Assembly (NCBI GenBank): GCA_035048495.1 | Contig: CM068552.1 | Coordinates: 19,780,154 to 19,844,153 of the forward strand | Direction of reading: 5' to 3' | DNA: 64,000 bases | From: Euptelea pleiosperma | Taxonomy: Eukaryota > Streptophyta > Magnoliopsida > Ranunculales > Eupteleaceae | Part shown: piece after piece, positions 46,541 to 56,101 of the stretch | How the letters are laid out: every line of letters begins with the position of its first letter | Position numbering within the stretch: the first letter of the stretch is position 1 | Notes under the pieces: model-generated | What the model was told of the DNA's origin: nothing | What the model saw: the letters and a program-made list of their open reading frames with translations, nothing else | Databases searched by the model: none | Translations under genes and position numbers: made by a program

Positions 46541-47115
46541 TTCATTAATTATTTTGACCCTCACAGTTATCCCAAAGAACCCAAAAATCATGTGACCCCA
46601 TTCTATTGCTATAGTCTGGACGTGCCATTCATTGTTGTTATTCAAGCACCTCCTTTGATTAGACATCCATTTTAGCTGTCCCCTTAATCAACCACTATTG
46701 TTTCCATTTTTCGTCAACTTACAAAATTACATAAGTGTCTATAAACCAATTACAAGGCTGATCAAGAATGAGATTTTGTGTAAGTCTGATATACAACAAA
46801 AGTGTCTATAAACCATTTATGCCTGCAACCAGAGAACCTAAGTGTATGTACAACACACAGATCTTGACTTTCCAATCAGTTAGATCACGTACTCTTTAGT
46901 GCGATCTTTTGTTTATGACCCATTGATAGGATAGTCTCAATGGGAGGGCAACCAAACCTGATTGTGGTAGTGATGGCATGTACACACTTATGCCATCTAT
47001 AAGGCTCACACTCTAGTTTACCGCGCATAATGATCACCATAAAACTTTCCCTAACAACAGCCTATAAACATCTGAGATATGAATTAATGCGTTTGAAGAT
47101 AGATCAGCTTGACAG

Positions 47116-48393
47116 TTAATAGGTGGAAACAAAACCATTTTGTTTAAAAGAAGCTCTGAAATTGGAGAAAGGGAGAATGTCAAACCTTTCATTCCCGATA
47201 TTCAGAACTTTTTTCCAACATAGAATCGCTTCCACAAGATCTATTCCCAATTTCCTCGCATCAATTAAAAGCACATTAAGGTCAGGCACACAAGCAGTTC
47301 TCTCATAAGGAAGGATAAGAAATATGGCATAACTTGGCTGCCCTCCTAATAGGAACAAGATGGATGAAAAGTGAAAGTAGTAAAACTCATGTGCTACTAA
47401 CACAAATGCAACCCCCCAAAAGACAAGAATATAATATATATTTTAAGAGGAGTATATATTAGCCAGCCAGCAACCCACCCATTAATGAATATTCAACCCA
47501 AAAAAACAACAAATTTATAGTTATGTTTTCTAGGCTTGTCTCTTATGGGTTGCATCTGTGCAACTCTACTAAGGGTTTGCTTCTTAGAAATGCTCATATT
47601 AAAATACGAACGGTGTAGTTTTTAGAAAAATGAATGTACAAAATTTTGTTTTAAAATTTGATAGGAAAGTCCTACAAATCGTCATGTTTCATACTTTTTT
47701 GGGTTCACTGACTCGTGAATGTTTGCCCCACGCATCATGGACCAATACACCATCATGATTGGTGATTCAACTCGTCAAACCCTAAATGAACCCAACAAGT
47801 AAACCTGACTACATTATCTGTTAAAAGCCCGTTAATAGTCAATGCACTATCTTTACCCAAAATTACCATTAAAACCCCTTCCCTAATCAACCCTAAAATC
47901 ATTTCCAATTATACAATCACTAAGATCAAGAGATTTCCAAGAGATAAATAACAAAATAGCCAGAATAATAGAAACTACTTAGACAAGAGATTTTCAAGAG
48001 ATTAATAACAAAATAGCCAGAACAATAGAAACCACTAAGACAAGAGATTTCCAAGAGATTAATAACAAAACAGCCAGAACAATAGAAACCACTAAGATTA
48101 AGAGATTTCCAAAGACAAAAGAAGAGTAGAACAAAAAGAAACCATAAAAGGCATGATTTTTAGCATCAATGACAAGAGTTCACCTGGCAATGGAAAGAAA
48201 CGTCCAATTTCTGACCAATTTCTGATAGGGCGGGGATCTCTGAGTCCAATACAAGTAGGCGATGGAAGGGAACAAGTCGGAATGCTTCAATACATTGTGG
48301 ACTAGGGAGATTTATGGCATGAAACGAAGGTTTTCTGACAGGGTGAATGTGAAGGAGGAAACTTAGGGTTTCGGGAAGTAAAAGAGAGAGCAT
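47116..48393 (-). pseudogene. Captured gene fragment in the right arm
   Basis: Inverted copy of the left-arm fragment. The first block is at 48166-48393 (minus, 75 codons) and the second at 47116-47403 (minus, about 95 codons without stop, including EAILCWKKVLNIGNERFD). The leader region extends to about 48720. It is the better-preserved copy of the second block. Parent gene unknown. Confidence 0.45.
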
Positions 48394-49009
48394 AGGGTTT
48401 GCAGAGGTTTGAAGGTCAAAAAATGAGAGAAGAAGAGGACATCATCAACTTCTCTCTCTCAAAATGAGAGAAGAAGAGGACATCATCAACTTCTCTCTCT
48501 CTCTCTTTTGTTCCCCCTTTCTCATGCAATGGCCTTGATCTCATCGTGGGTTTCACTGAGATGGAGCTTTGCTCTTCGACGGCGACAAAAGTGGAGATGA
48601 TGAAGACGAGTATGAGGGAATACAAGGAGGGCTAATAGTGGTGGAACTTCTGAGATGGAGAAGAAGCAGAAGAAGAGGAAGGGACATGAGAAAACACACG
48701 GGAATGGGACAAGGCAAATGAAAGTTTCCTTTTAGAAGAAAACTAAGAATTTTGCGTGGGGTTTTAGACAAAAGATTATTAGTGTTCATCAAATGAACGC
48801 CGTCAAGTTTATGTTTTTAGACAAAAAATTATTAGCGTTCCGCTAATGAACACCATCAAGCTTATATTTTTTCCCAGATTAAAATGCTTAAAATAGGTAT
48901 GACTGCGTTCACAAAACGAATGTCATAATAAATTAGAAATTAATGGCATTTTCCACTAAATACCATTAACTTATTGCCATAATAGGCATAATTTGTTGTA
49001 GTTAAGGTT

Positions 49010-49440
49010 CCTATCCTTAGATAAACACGGCTGATCGTGTAACATGCAGTATTCACTGCTTCAACCTATAAATTTTCTGTAAGATCTTTTGAAAACTTGC
49101 ATATGTGGTATTGGTCACAAATCTGACTAATACTAAGAATGTTATGTTTTAGACCATCTACACACAATAAATTCTCAATCTTAGATATTCTTGGACCTTT
49201 AATAGATTTTCTACTAATTATTTTAGCACTATTACCATCACCAAATATCACACCACCATCATGAAATTCATTTAAAGAATATAAATGAGATTTTTCTCCA
49301 GTCATGTGTTTGGAGCATCCACTATCCAAATACCACTTAGAAATTTTATTTGAAATTGAAGCAGTATGAATATGTAAATATTTTTTAACAAATTTTTTAT
49401 CCCATCTTTTTACAAGAGATTTATCATTATTTTTCTTGTT
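49010..49440 (-). pseudogene. SIRE protease fused by deletion to an integrase fragment
   Basis: Copia aspartic protease with the active-site context WYLDSGCSKHMTG (plus about 49301-49340), then FGDGNSAKI and GLKHNILSISQICD. After FSKDLTENL a TAG at 49066 is followed in the same frame by VEAVNTACYTISRVYLR, which belongs to the C-terminal part of copia integrase. The pre-integrase region and integrase core are therefore deleted. The CACTA-type element follows at once, and no reverse transcriptase or RNase H sequence was found. Confidence 0.7.
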
Positions 49441-49506
49441 GGATAGAGAGTTATTAAGCTCGAGTATTTAAGCAGCTACCTTCATAAATAATTCTCTTTC
49501 ATTGTT

Positions 49507-51199
49507 TTATTTTCTAGTTTCTTCCAAAATCTGTAAGTTTTTCATTCTTTCATTTTCTTCATTTTTCTTTAGAAATTCTAACTTCTTTTTAAATACGAGA
49601 CAGTTATATTTCTTATGTTCAGAATGTCTACAATAATGACAAATGATATTCAAATTTTTAGTTTGTTCATTTTGGGTTGAATCCATATTAGCTTTTATAA
49701 ATACAGTTCTAGAGATTGAGTTTTTAAAAAAAATTTTATTATATTTAAGTCCTCTCTTATCTTTGTTTGCTTTTCCCATGGTTGGTAAATTTTTAAGTTT
49801 AGAATTTCCTTGTGAGATATTTCTGATTAAGGTTGTATTTTTGACTTCTAAATCATTCCTTTTGAGACTTAATTTTCCAATTTCATCTTCAAGTTCTTGT
49901 TCTCTACTTAGAATAAGTATTTTTTTATGATTTTTATCCTTCACTGTTTGATATAGATTTTCTAATTTAATTTTTAGTGAGGCATTTTCACAACATAAGT
50001 CAGTCTTTTCCTTTTTCAAGGTATTACAAGATTTTGCTAAATTTGGTCTTTCTTTATACAAATTGTTAAATCCATTCTGAATGTTTTCTTCACCTTTATC
50101 ATCACTTAAGTCAATTTCAGCATTTTTAAAGTGACAATTTTCATTAAGATTAGCAATAGTCATTAAAGCTCTAACATTACATGGTTCTCTGTTATCACTA
50201 GATGTGTTCGTTTCTGTATCGAATTTATCACTATCCATGTCCCAAGTAACAACCTTCATAGCTTTAATTATTCTTTCTTAACATTGGTAGGACAGTCAGT
50301 AGAGATATGACCAAACCTCCTGCAATTATAACATTATATTTCATCTTTGTTGTTCTCTCTATTTTGTATCTATCAAATTTTTCAAAAAGTTTCCCATTCC
50401 TTTGTATAAAAATTTCGTATCTTTATTTTGGAAAAACTTTCTAATTTTTTTAGCAAAGATGTTAACTTCTTCATCAATGTTATTAAACTCATCAAAGTTA
50501 GTTTCTTCTCTTAATTGCTTCTTTGAGGTTTTTAGAGCTAATCCTTTCTTTTTAGGTGCATGAAGTTTTAGTTCAAATATTTGAATTGATCTTTTCTTCT
50601 AATTTGATTAGATCAACATTTTTACTTTCTTCAATAGCCCTTACTTAAGGATGAAACCTATCAAGTAAAGACCTTAGAATTTTTTTAATATTTTTTTGTT
50701 CAAGAATAGCTTCACCAAGACCCCACATGAAATTAATTATTTCACTCAATTTAGTATAGTAGTCTGTGAAACTTTCATCCTCATTCATCCTTATGATTTC
50801 AAATTGTGTTGTGAACATTTGAAGTTTAAATATTTTAACAGAGTTTGTTTGTTCATGGGTCATTTCCAAAATGTCCCATGCTTGTGTTGAAGTCTCACAA
50901 GCAATAATTTTCTTAAACTCATATAGAGATAAAGCACAGTATATAGCATTTAATGCACGATTATTGAACGTGTATGCTTCCTTATCTCTAGCATTCCATT
51001 CTATTTTAGCTTTGATAGTAATGGTAATTATCTCACTAACGGTAGTTGCAATAGTAGGGGATGTCCATCCCAATTCCACTAATTCCCAAATCCGTTCATC
51101 AAGAGATTTCAAGAAAATTCTCATTCTAACCTTCCAGTAGGCGTAATTAGTACCATTGAATAGAGGATGTCTAGACACAGAGAATCCCTCTTGACTCAT
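49507..51199 (-). pseudogene. SIRE gag, broken
   Basis: Begins MSQEGFSVSRHPLFNGTNYA at 51199, with the usual copia gag order: PLFNGTNYAYWKVRM, WDILEMTHEQT, FEIIRMNEDESFTDYY. A TAA replaces a sense codon after RFHP at 50645 and the frame shifts near 50585. A first zinc knuckle CYNCRRFGHISTDC is encoded at about 50285-50335 with stops around it. From 50259 an open 250-codon frame encodes a lysine- and glutamate-rich coiled coil ending in a second knuckle CHYCRHSEHKKYNC (CX2CX4HX4C). Two knuckles split by a coiled coil are common in this lineage. The protein would form the particle that packages element RNA. Confidence 0.75.
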
Positions 51200-51243
51200 G
51201 GTTATTCCAAGGGAACTAAGGACTACACTTGGGTTGTTAAGCT

Positions 51244-51274
51244 CTTTACAAAGTGACCTTGATCTGATATTAAT
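51244..51274 (-). promoter_or_regulatory. Primer-binding-site region of the SIRE element
   Basis: Directly after the LTR end (GGGAATTTCA on minus) comes A then TTAATATCAGATCAAGG, a mutated form of TGGTATCAGAGC, the sequence complementary to initiator methionine tRNA used by most plant copia elements. Confidence 0.55.
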
Positions 51275-53114
51275 TGAAATTCCCTTTAAAATTATCCCGT
51301 CATGTCCTAGAGGGGGGGTGAATAGGCCAATTTTTAATTTCTCAGCAGATTCTATAGAGATTTAAAATTAATGATCACACAAGGCGAAAAAAGATCAAAC
51401 AATCAAAATACGAATCATCCACACAACATAAATATGGAAAAATCTAAGATAAAATATGCAAATATTCACAATCATATGAGACTCAGATTTATAATGATTC
51501 GACGACTCTGCACCTACGTCTACTCTCTAATACTCACCACGAGTAGTATTATATTATTTTAATCATGCATTACAACATTTCCAATAGAAATAAATAATCA
51601 ACTAACTAAGATTTACTCAGTCTCAATCTAACGAGAATAGCTTCTCGCTTACCTAGAGAGTCAGCCTAGGCCAGTAGTCTATTTAGAGAAGCCCTATTTT
51701 CATGAATCTACAATCCTCAACTCGATTTATACGAGAATCACTTCTTGATTTACCTAGAGAGTCACACTAGGCCCGTAGTATTTTAGAGAAATGGATTTCT
51801 CAACGATTTCACCTTCATCAACTTTGATGAGTACTTACTCATCCACCAATTATAAATAATTCAGGTTTGATAATATTGAATTCACTCTAAAAGGTTTGTT
51901 CTAGGAGATACTTACCTTCTGATGAATTCGATAGAATACTAAATCCTCGTAGAAGAATTCGCCATAGAGACACTCTGCCAATGATGATCCTCTTATTGGA
52001 AGAAGATGATTGTAGAAAACAATACCCTTCGTAGTCTCTTCAAATAATTAGAGCAACATTCACAATAGATGAACTAGATTTGCTCATGTGAAGCTCTCTC
52101 AAACAATCTAGAGCCTTCACAAAGGATGTACAAATTTGCACAGGTGAAGCTCTCTCAAATTCCAAATCTCTAGACTGAAGAGATGTTAATCAAAGAATGG
52201 GAGTCAAGAGATAGCCTGATTGGTTCACTTTAATGAAGGGTTAGGGTTCTATTATATAATGATTTACCCTCTCAAGAGAAACGGACCTAAAATAGATATT
52301 GGAATGACTCAAGTGCGCATAGAATCGCACAAAAGAACGAGTCAAAAATAGATTCAGAATGGGCGGGGTCGACCGCACTTTTTGGTCGGTTGACCGGACT
52401 TCGATTGACCGCACATTTTAGTTGGTCACCGCTAAGGTTAGAACAAAAAATTATCCGTGCTAAAGGTCCAATCGGCCTCACATTTTGACCGGTCGGCCAC
52501 ACAATCTGTCCGGTCGGTCGCTCAGACCAGAACCATAATATATGGTACAGAGGGGTTCGGTCTACCGCACTTTTTGACCAGTCGACCGGTCAGAGTCAGT
52601 AGACTCCGGTCGACCGCTCAAAGTGGTCGGTCGGATGGTCCTTGCAGACCTTCTCCAAAAAATACCAAAACAATTATAATAACTATCCTATGTCTTTAGG
52701 ATAGCTTCCAAACGATACCAAAAGACCTATGATACATCTAAGGTTAAATTGATCTATTGGCAACGCATGGTATACCCTGAGATGTACACAAGTAAACGCA
52801 ATACGAGATTCTTTATAGTTGAACGTTCGTTAAGTGAGAACGTACTTTGATCATTCAAATCTTCATGCTTGAGCTTGACTTTGTCTTCAGTTGAGCTTGA
52901 TCTTGACTTTGTCTTTGGTTGAGCTTGATCTTGACTTTGTCTTCAGTTAATCTTGAACACTTGAGTTGATTTTCTTCAACTTTAATTTTTCTTTGATTTA
53001 TTTGTCGAAGTTCACTTGATCTTTGATACTTCAATTCTTCAACGAACTCATAACACATCGATTTATATTACCAAAGAACTAAGTATTCATGGGATTGACA
53101 ACTGAGACTTTTCA
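51275..53114 (-). repeat. 5' LTR of the SIRE element
   Basis: About 1.84 kb with TG...CA ends on the plus strand (TGAAATTCCC ... GACTTTTCA). Includes AGAGGGGGGGTGAATAGG, imperfect GGTCGACCGCAC repeats (52367-52640) and three TTGAGCTTGA units (52869-52946). Matches the 3' LTR throughout with scattered differences and small indels. Confidence 0.85.
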
Positions 53115-53325
53115 GATTTGTGTCTTTTTATGAGTTATTTTTTAACCATGTGATATCTAGCATTATTTGGGGTACTCAAATCCAAAGGTTGGAAATAATT
53201 AATCAGCCTAATTTTTAGTATGTAAGTCCATCTAGGAATGGGACAAACATCAATGCGGTCTATTGTCTCTAATAATGTGCCACGTGACTTATTATGTGGT
53301 CCATCAACAACGTTGATGACGAACA
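53115..53325. mobile_element. Right part of the MITE split by the SIRE insertion
   Basis: Starts with the duplicated GATTT and continues GTGTCTTTTTATGAG, which completes the left piece ending ATTAGATTT at 28256. Ends with GTGCCACGTGAC and a TATGTGGTCCATC terminus. Confidence 0.7.
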
Positions 53326-53887
53326 TCTGTATTTGTTGCATCATGTGCCATGCAAGCTTTAGCCATTGAGATTTTCACATAAATTAATCATGGTCAAAAA
53401 ATTATCAAAATAATTTTATTTATTATTTTTAAATTTTTTTCTTTAAATTAACATCGATGGCAATAAATTGACGGATGACAAAAAAAAAAAAAAAAACAAC
53501 CGTTATAACATAAAGTTCATGAGATGATATTTCTCTTATGTAGATAGAAATTCAATTGTGTTAGATATTCAAGTAACTAAGATTAGAATTCTTTGAGAAT
53601 TCCAAGTAAATTCCATGGTGCAACCAAACACAAGAAGTTTCAGTTCATAGAAGTCAAATTCTTAGAAATCACAAACCCTAGAATTCTATTTTCAAGTTCA
53701 AATCCATGTCTAGTTACCAAACATGTCCTTAGAAAAATAATTGTCCACCATTTTAAGCCTTGGTAGGTAAATTTTATTTTCTTAGCAGAAAAATGAAGAA
53801 AGTAGACCATACGTTCGGACCCATACACTGACCACATCATTTAGAACTTTTTTTTTTTTTTTTGCAGTCAACGTCTAATTATTTTTA
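53326..53887. other. AT-rich spacer, no gene seen
   Basis: Poly-A near 53480 and poly-T near 53848; possible LINE or SINE tails, but no bodies recognised. Confidence 0.35.
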
Positions 53888-54707
53888 GGAAATTTTTGAC
53901 ATACCCCCCCATGTTATCTTTAAAATTTGACATACCCCCCCACAATTTGAAAAAGCTGACATACCCCCCATATGACTCGGTCCACTGTCATTTGACCAGT
54001 GTTGACCCGAGTTGACTACTGATTTTTTTATTAAATAGCAAAAATGCCCTTGTCTTCAACCTTGGAACAAAGGTTTGGGCAAAAACCCAAACCCTAAATC
54101 AAATGGTTGTGGTGGACAGCCAGCCAAGAGATTCCAATCGGTTGACCGCCCATCGCCGACGACCAACCAACCAGAGTCTCATAGCCAGCCGGCCACCACT
54201 CCGACAATAATTTAAAACCCAAGGTAAAAAAAAAAAAAAAAACAGCATAAAATTTTAGTTTTAAAAGTTTCATCAACATAAATGAAAAACAAGACAAAGT
54301 AATTTATATTTTAAGCTTTTGAGATGTGGATTTTAGAAAGATGGGTTTTCTCAATTTTAAAATATTCCTTGATGAGTTTATCTATTTTTGGGGGGTTTTT
54401 TCTTCTCAATATTTGTTTAATTCATCAAAAAAAAAAAAATCTCAAGTTTACCAATATGGGTTTTAATTTTTATTTTAAATCTCCCTCTTTTCATGTTTGA
54501 TTTGGGGTTTAGGTTTTGGCCTAAACCCAAACCCTTGTTCTAAAGTTGAAGACAAGGGTACTTTCGTCCTTTAATAAAAATAGTCGGCAGTCAACTCGGG
54601 TCAACACTGGTCAAATGACAGTGGACCGTGTCATAGGGGGGTATGCCAGCTTTTTCAAATTGGTGGGGGGGGGGGGGGGGGCAATGGGGGGTATGTCAAA
54701 AGTTCCC
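53888..54707. mobile_element. MULE-type non-autonomous element, second copy, 820 bp
   Basis: Same family as 1587-2425 in the same orientation: GACATACCCCCC ends, long inverted repeats, and the internal GGTTTGGGC / GCCAGCCGGCCACCACTCC segments. The flanking 9-bp duplication has one mismatch, TTATTTTTA (53879-53887) and TTATTTCTA (54708-54716). A G run near 54664-54681 parallels the C run of the first copy. Confidence 0.8.
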
Positions 54708-54789
54708 TTATTTCTATTAGAACTTTTTTTTTTCCGTTGCACAGACTCTAATCTGCATAGGCAAAATATTAGGAAAAACATGTAACAAA

Positions 54790-55080
54790 GTAAACCTGGC
54801 TCTTTTTGGTGTCAGGTAACGCAATTTTTGGTATTCACCACTGCCCTTTGAGACTACTAACCGCATGGATGTTTAGCTCACCCTTGGTGGATATACACAC
54901 CAAAACTCAGCCAGATTGGTAATCTCTATCCTTTAGATTTTAGTACTTTTTAAGGAGTGATTCTAGCAGTTGGATTTACCTTTTTATGTCTAGAACCGAC
55001 GGATAAAAATCATCGAACAAGCTGATGTCTACCAAGGGTGGGCTAAATATCCATGCTGTCAGTGGATCCATCTAGCAGGA
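54790..55080. mobile_element. MITE family B
   Basis: ATGTAACAAAGTAAACCTGG at left, then the CCGCATGGATGTTTAG module, an inverted right module near 55030-55065, and loss of the right terminus. Confidence 0.55.
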
Positions 55081-55102
55081 ATAAAACTTGCATGACCGGT
55101 GG

Positions 55103-55412
55103 TCAATGACCATCGGTCACAAATGAGCCACGTTTAACATTGGTAGCGGACACCACTGACCGTATCAATGTTTGACAATTGCAAGGTAGACCTATAAATA
55201 AAAAATCAACCTGATAATTGATTTCGAAGCGTTGGATTAGAGTCATTTTATTGGGTTTATTTTAACCGTGGGAATTTAAGCATTATTTTGGGGTACAAGA
55301 TGGAACGGTTTGAGATCACTAGTTAGACACATTTTTGGTTTGTAGGTCCACCTAGGGATTTTCCAAACATCCACACGGTTCGCGCTCTAAAAATGTGCCA
55401 CGTGGCTTATAT
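55103..55412. mobile_element. MITE family A
   Basis: Left ATGAGCCACGTTTAAC (G-box lost), right TGTGCCACGTGGCTTATATTG (G-box kept). Core modules conserved. Confidence 0.6.
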
Positions 55413-55597
55413 TGGGGCGGTCAGGGCTTTATGACCGTTGGCGGTGATGCAACTTTTATCATCTAGATCGGTGAGGAAAAAAAATCGCGCACGCCAAAAA
55501 GCGTCGGTCTACCTTGTCACATCATGATCAATCTTCTATCCCCACAAAGTAAAACTTCTGTCACAACGGGTTGTGATCGAATCCGGTCACAACCCAA

Positions 55598-55910
55598 AAT
55601 ATGAGCAACGTGGCATAATATTATAGGTATCTGACCGTATGGATGTTTGGCCAGTCCCTCTTTGAACCTGCAAACCAAAAATCAGACTTATTAGTGATTT
55701 ATAAGCGTTGGATTGAAGTTATTTTCATGGGTTGATTTTAACCGTAGGAATTTGAGCATTATTGAGTGTTATTTAGGTGCTAAGATCCAAAGGTTGTAAA
55801 TAACTGATCAGGCTGAGTTTTGGTTTGCAGGTCCACCGAGGGACTGGCCAAACATCCATACGGTCCACGACCTCTAATAGTGTGCCACGTGGCTCGTATT
55901 GTGGGTTGTG
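55598..55910. mobile_element. MITE family A immediately upstream of DCAF1
   Basis: Left AATATGAGCAACGTGGCA, right GTGCCACGTGGCTCGTATTG, with CCGGTCACAACCC outermost on both sides. It ends about 70 bp upstream of the DCAF1 TATA box. Confidence 0.65.
55884..55893. promoter_or_regulatory. Palindromic G-box in the DCAF1 promoter
   Basis: GCCACGTGGC lies about 210 bp upstream of the DCAF1 ATG and is part of the right terminal repeat of the MITE. The motif binds bZIP and bHLH factors; use by DCAF1 is inference. Confidence 0.45.
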
Positions 55911-55977
55911 ACCGGAAGTTTTACTCACCGATGCTTCTAGTTCGACTCGTTAGGTCACAGACCCCTCTCCTTCACGA

Positions 55978-55987
55978 CTATATATAC
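55978..55987 (+). promoter_or_regulatory. TATA box of DCAF1
   Basis: CTATATATAC about 115-125 bp upstream of the ATG; predicts a leader of roughly 90 nt, CT-rich at first then A-rich. Confidence 0.5.
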
Positions 55988-56101
55988 TGCATGCACTCTC
56001 TCCCCAAGGTCTCAGTTTTTTTCAAACCAAAACGAAAACGAACAGAAAAATTCAGAAACACACTAGGAAAAAAAGCTGGAAAAACCCTAATCTCTATTCT
56101 T

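Larger units (their letters stand above)
40031..49002. mobile_element. CACTA-ended foldback element with 2.25-kb inverted arms
   Basis: The left end reads CACTACAACAAATTATGCC; the right end is its inverse up to ...GTTGTAGT, lacking only the last G. These are CACTA (En/Spm) termini. The match continues inward for about 2.25 kb on each side (40031-42281 and 46747-49002), leaving a 4.5-kb loop. The 3-bp duplication expected for CACTA is not clear (TAT at left, TAA at right). The arms hold gene-like sequence, not transposase, so this is a gene-carrying, non-autonomous foldback. It lies in the SIRE element beside a fragment of its integrase. Confidence 0.7.
28257..53114 (-). mobile_element. SIRE-type Ty1/copia retrotransposon, 24.9 kb with nested insertions
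   Basis: Minus-strand order: 5' LTR (53114-51275), primer-binding-site-like TTAATATCAGATCAAGG, gag, protease, an internally deleted pol, a 9-kb CACTA-type insertion, the extra 3' ORF of the lineage, a foreign block, a polypurine tract (AAAGGGGGAGAT, plus 30113-30124), and 3' LTR (30112-28257). The whole is flanked by GATTT on both sides (28252-28256 and 53115-53119), the 5-bp duplication of one insertion event. The outer flanks join into a continuous family A MITE. Coding regions carry stops and frameshifts and most of integrase and reverse transcriptase is missing, so it is dead. Confidence 0.8.

Noticed and set aside
49643..49930. 95-codon plus ORF with hydrophobic stretches
   Set aside because: Antisense shadow of the gag coiled-coil region.
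55820..56101. Upstream 94-codon extension of DCAF1 exon 1
   Set aside because: It is MITE and promoter sequence including the TATA box; the conserved N-terminus starts at 56102.
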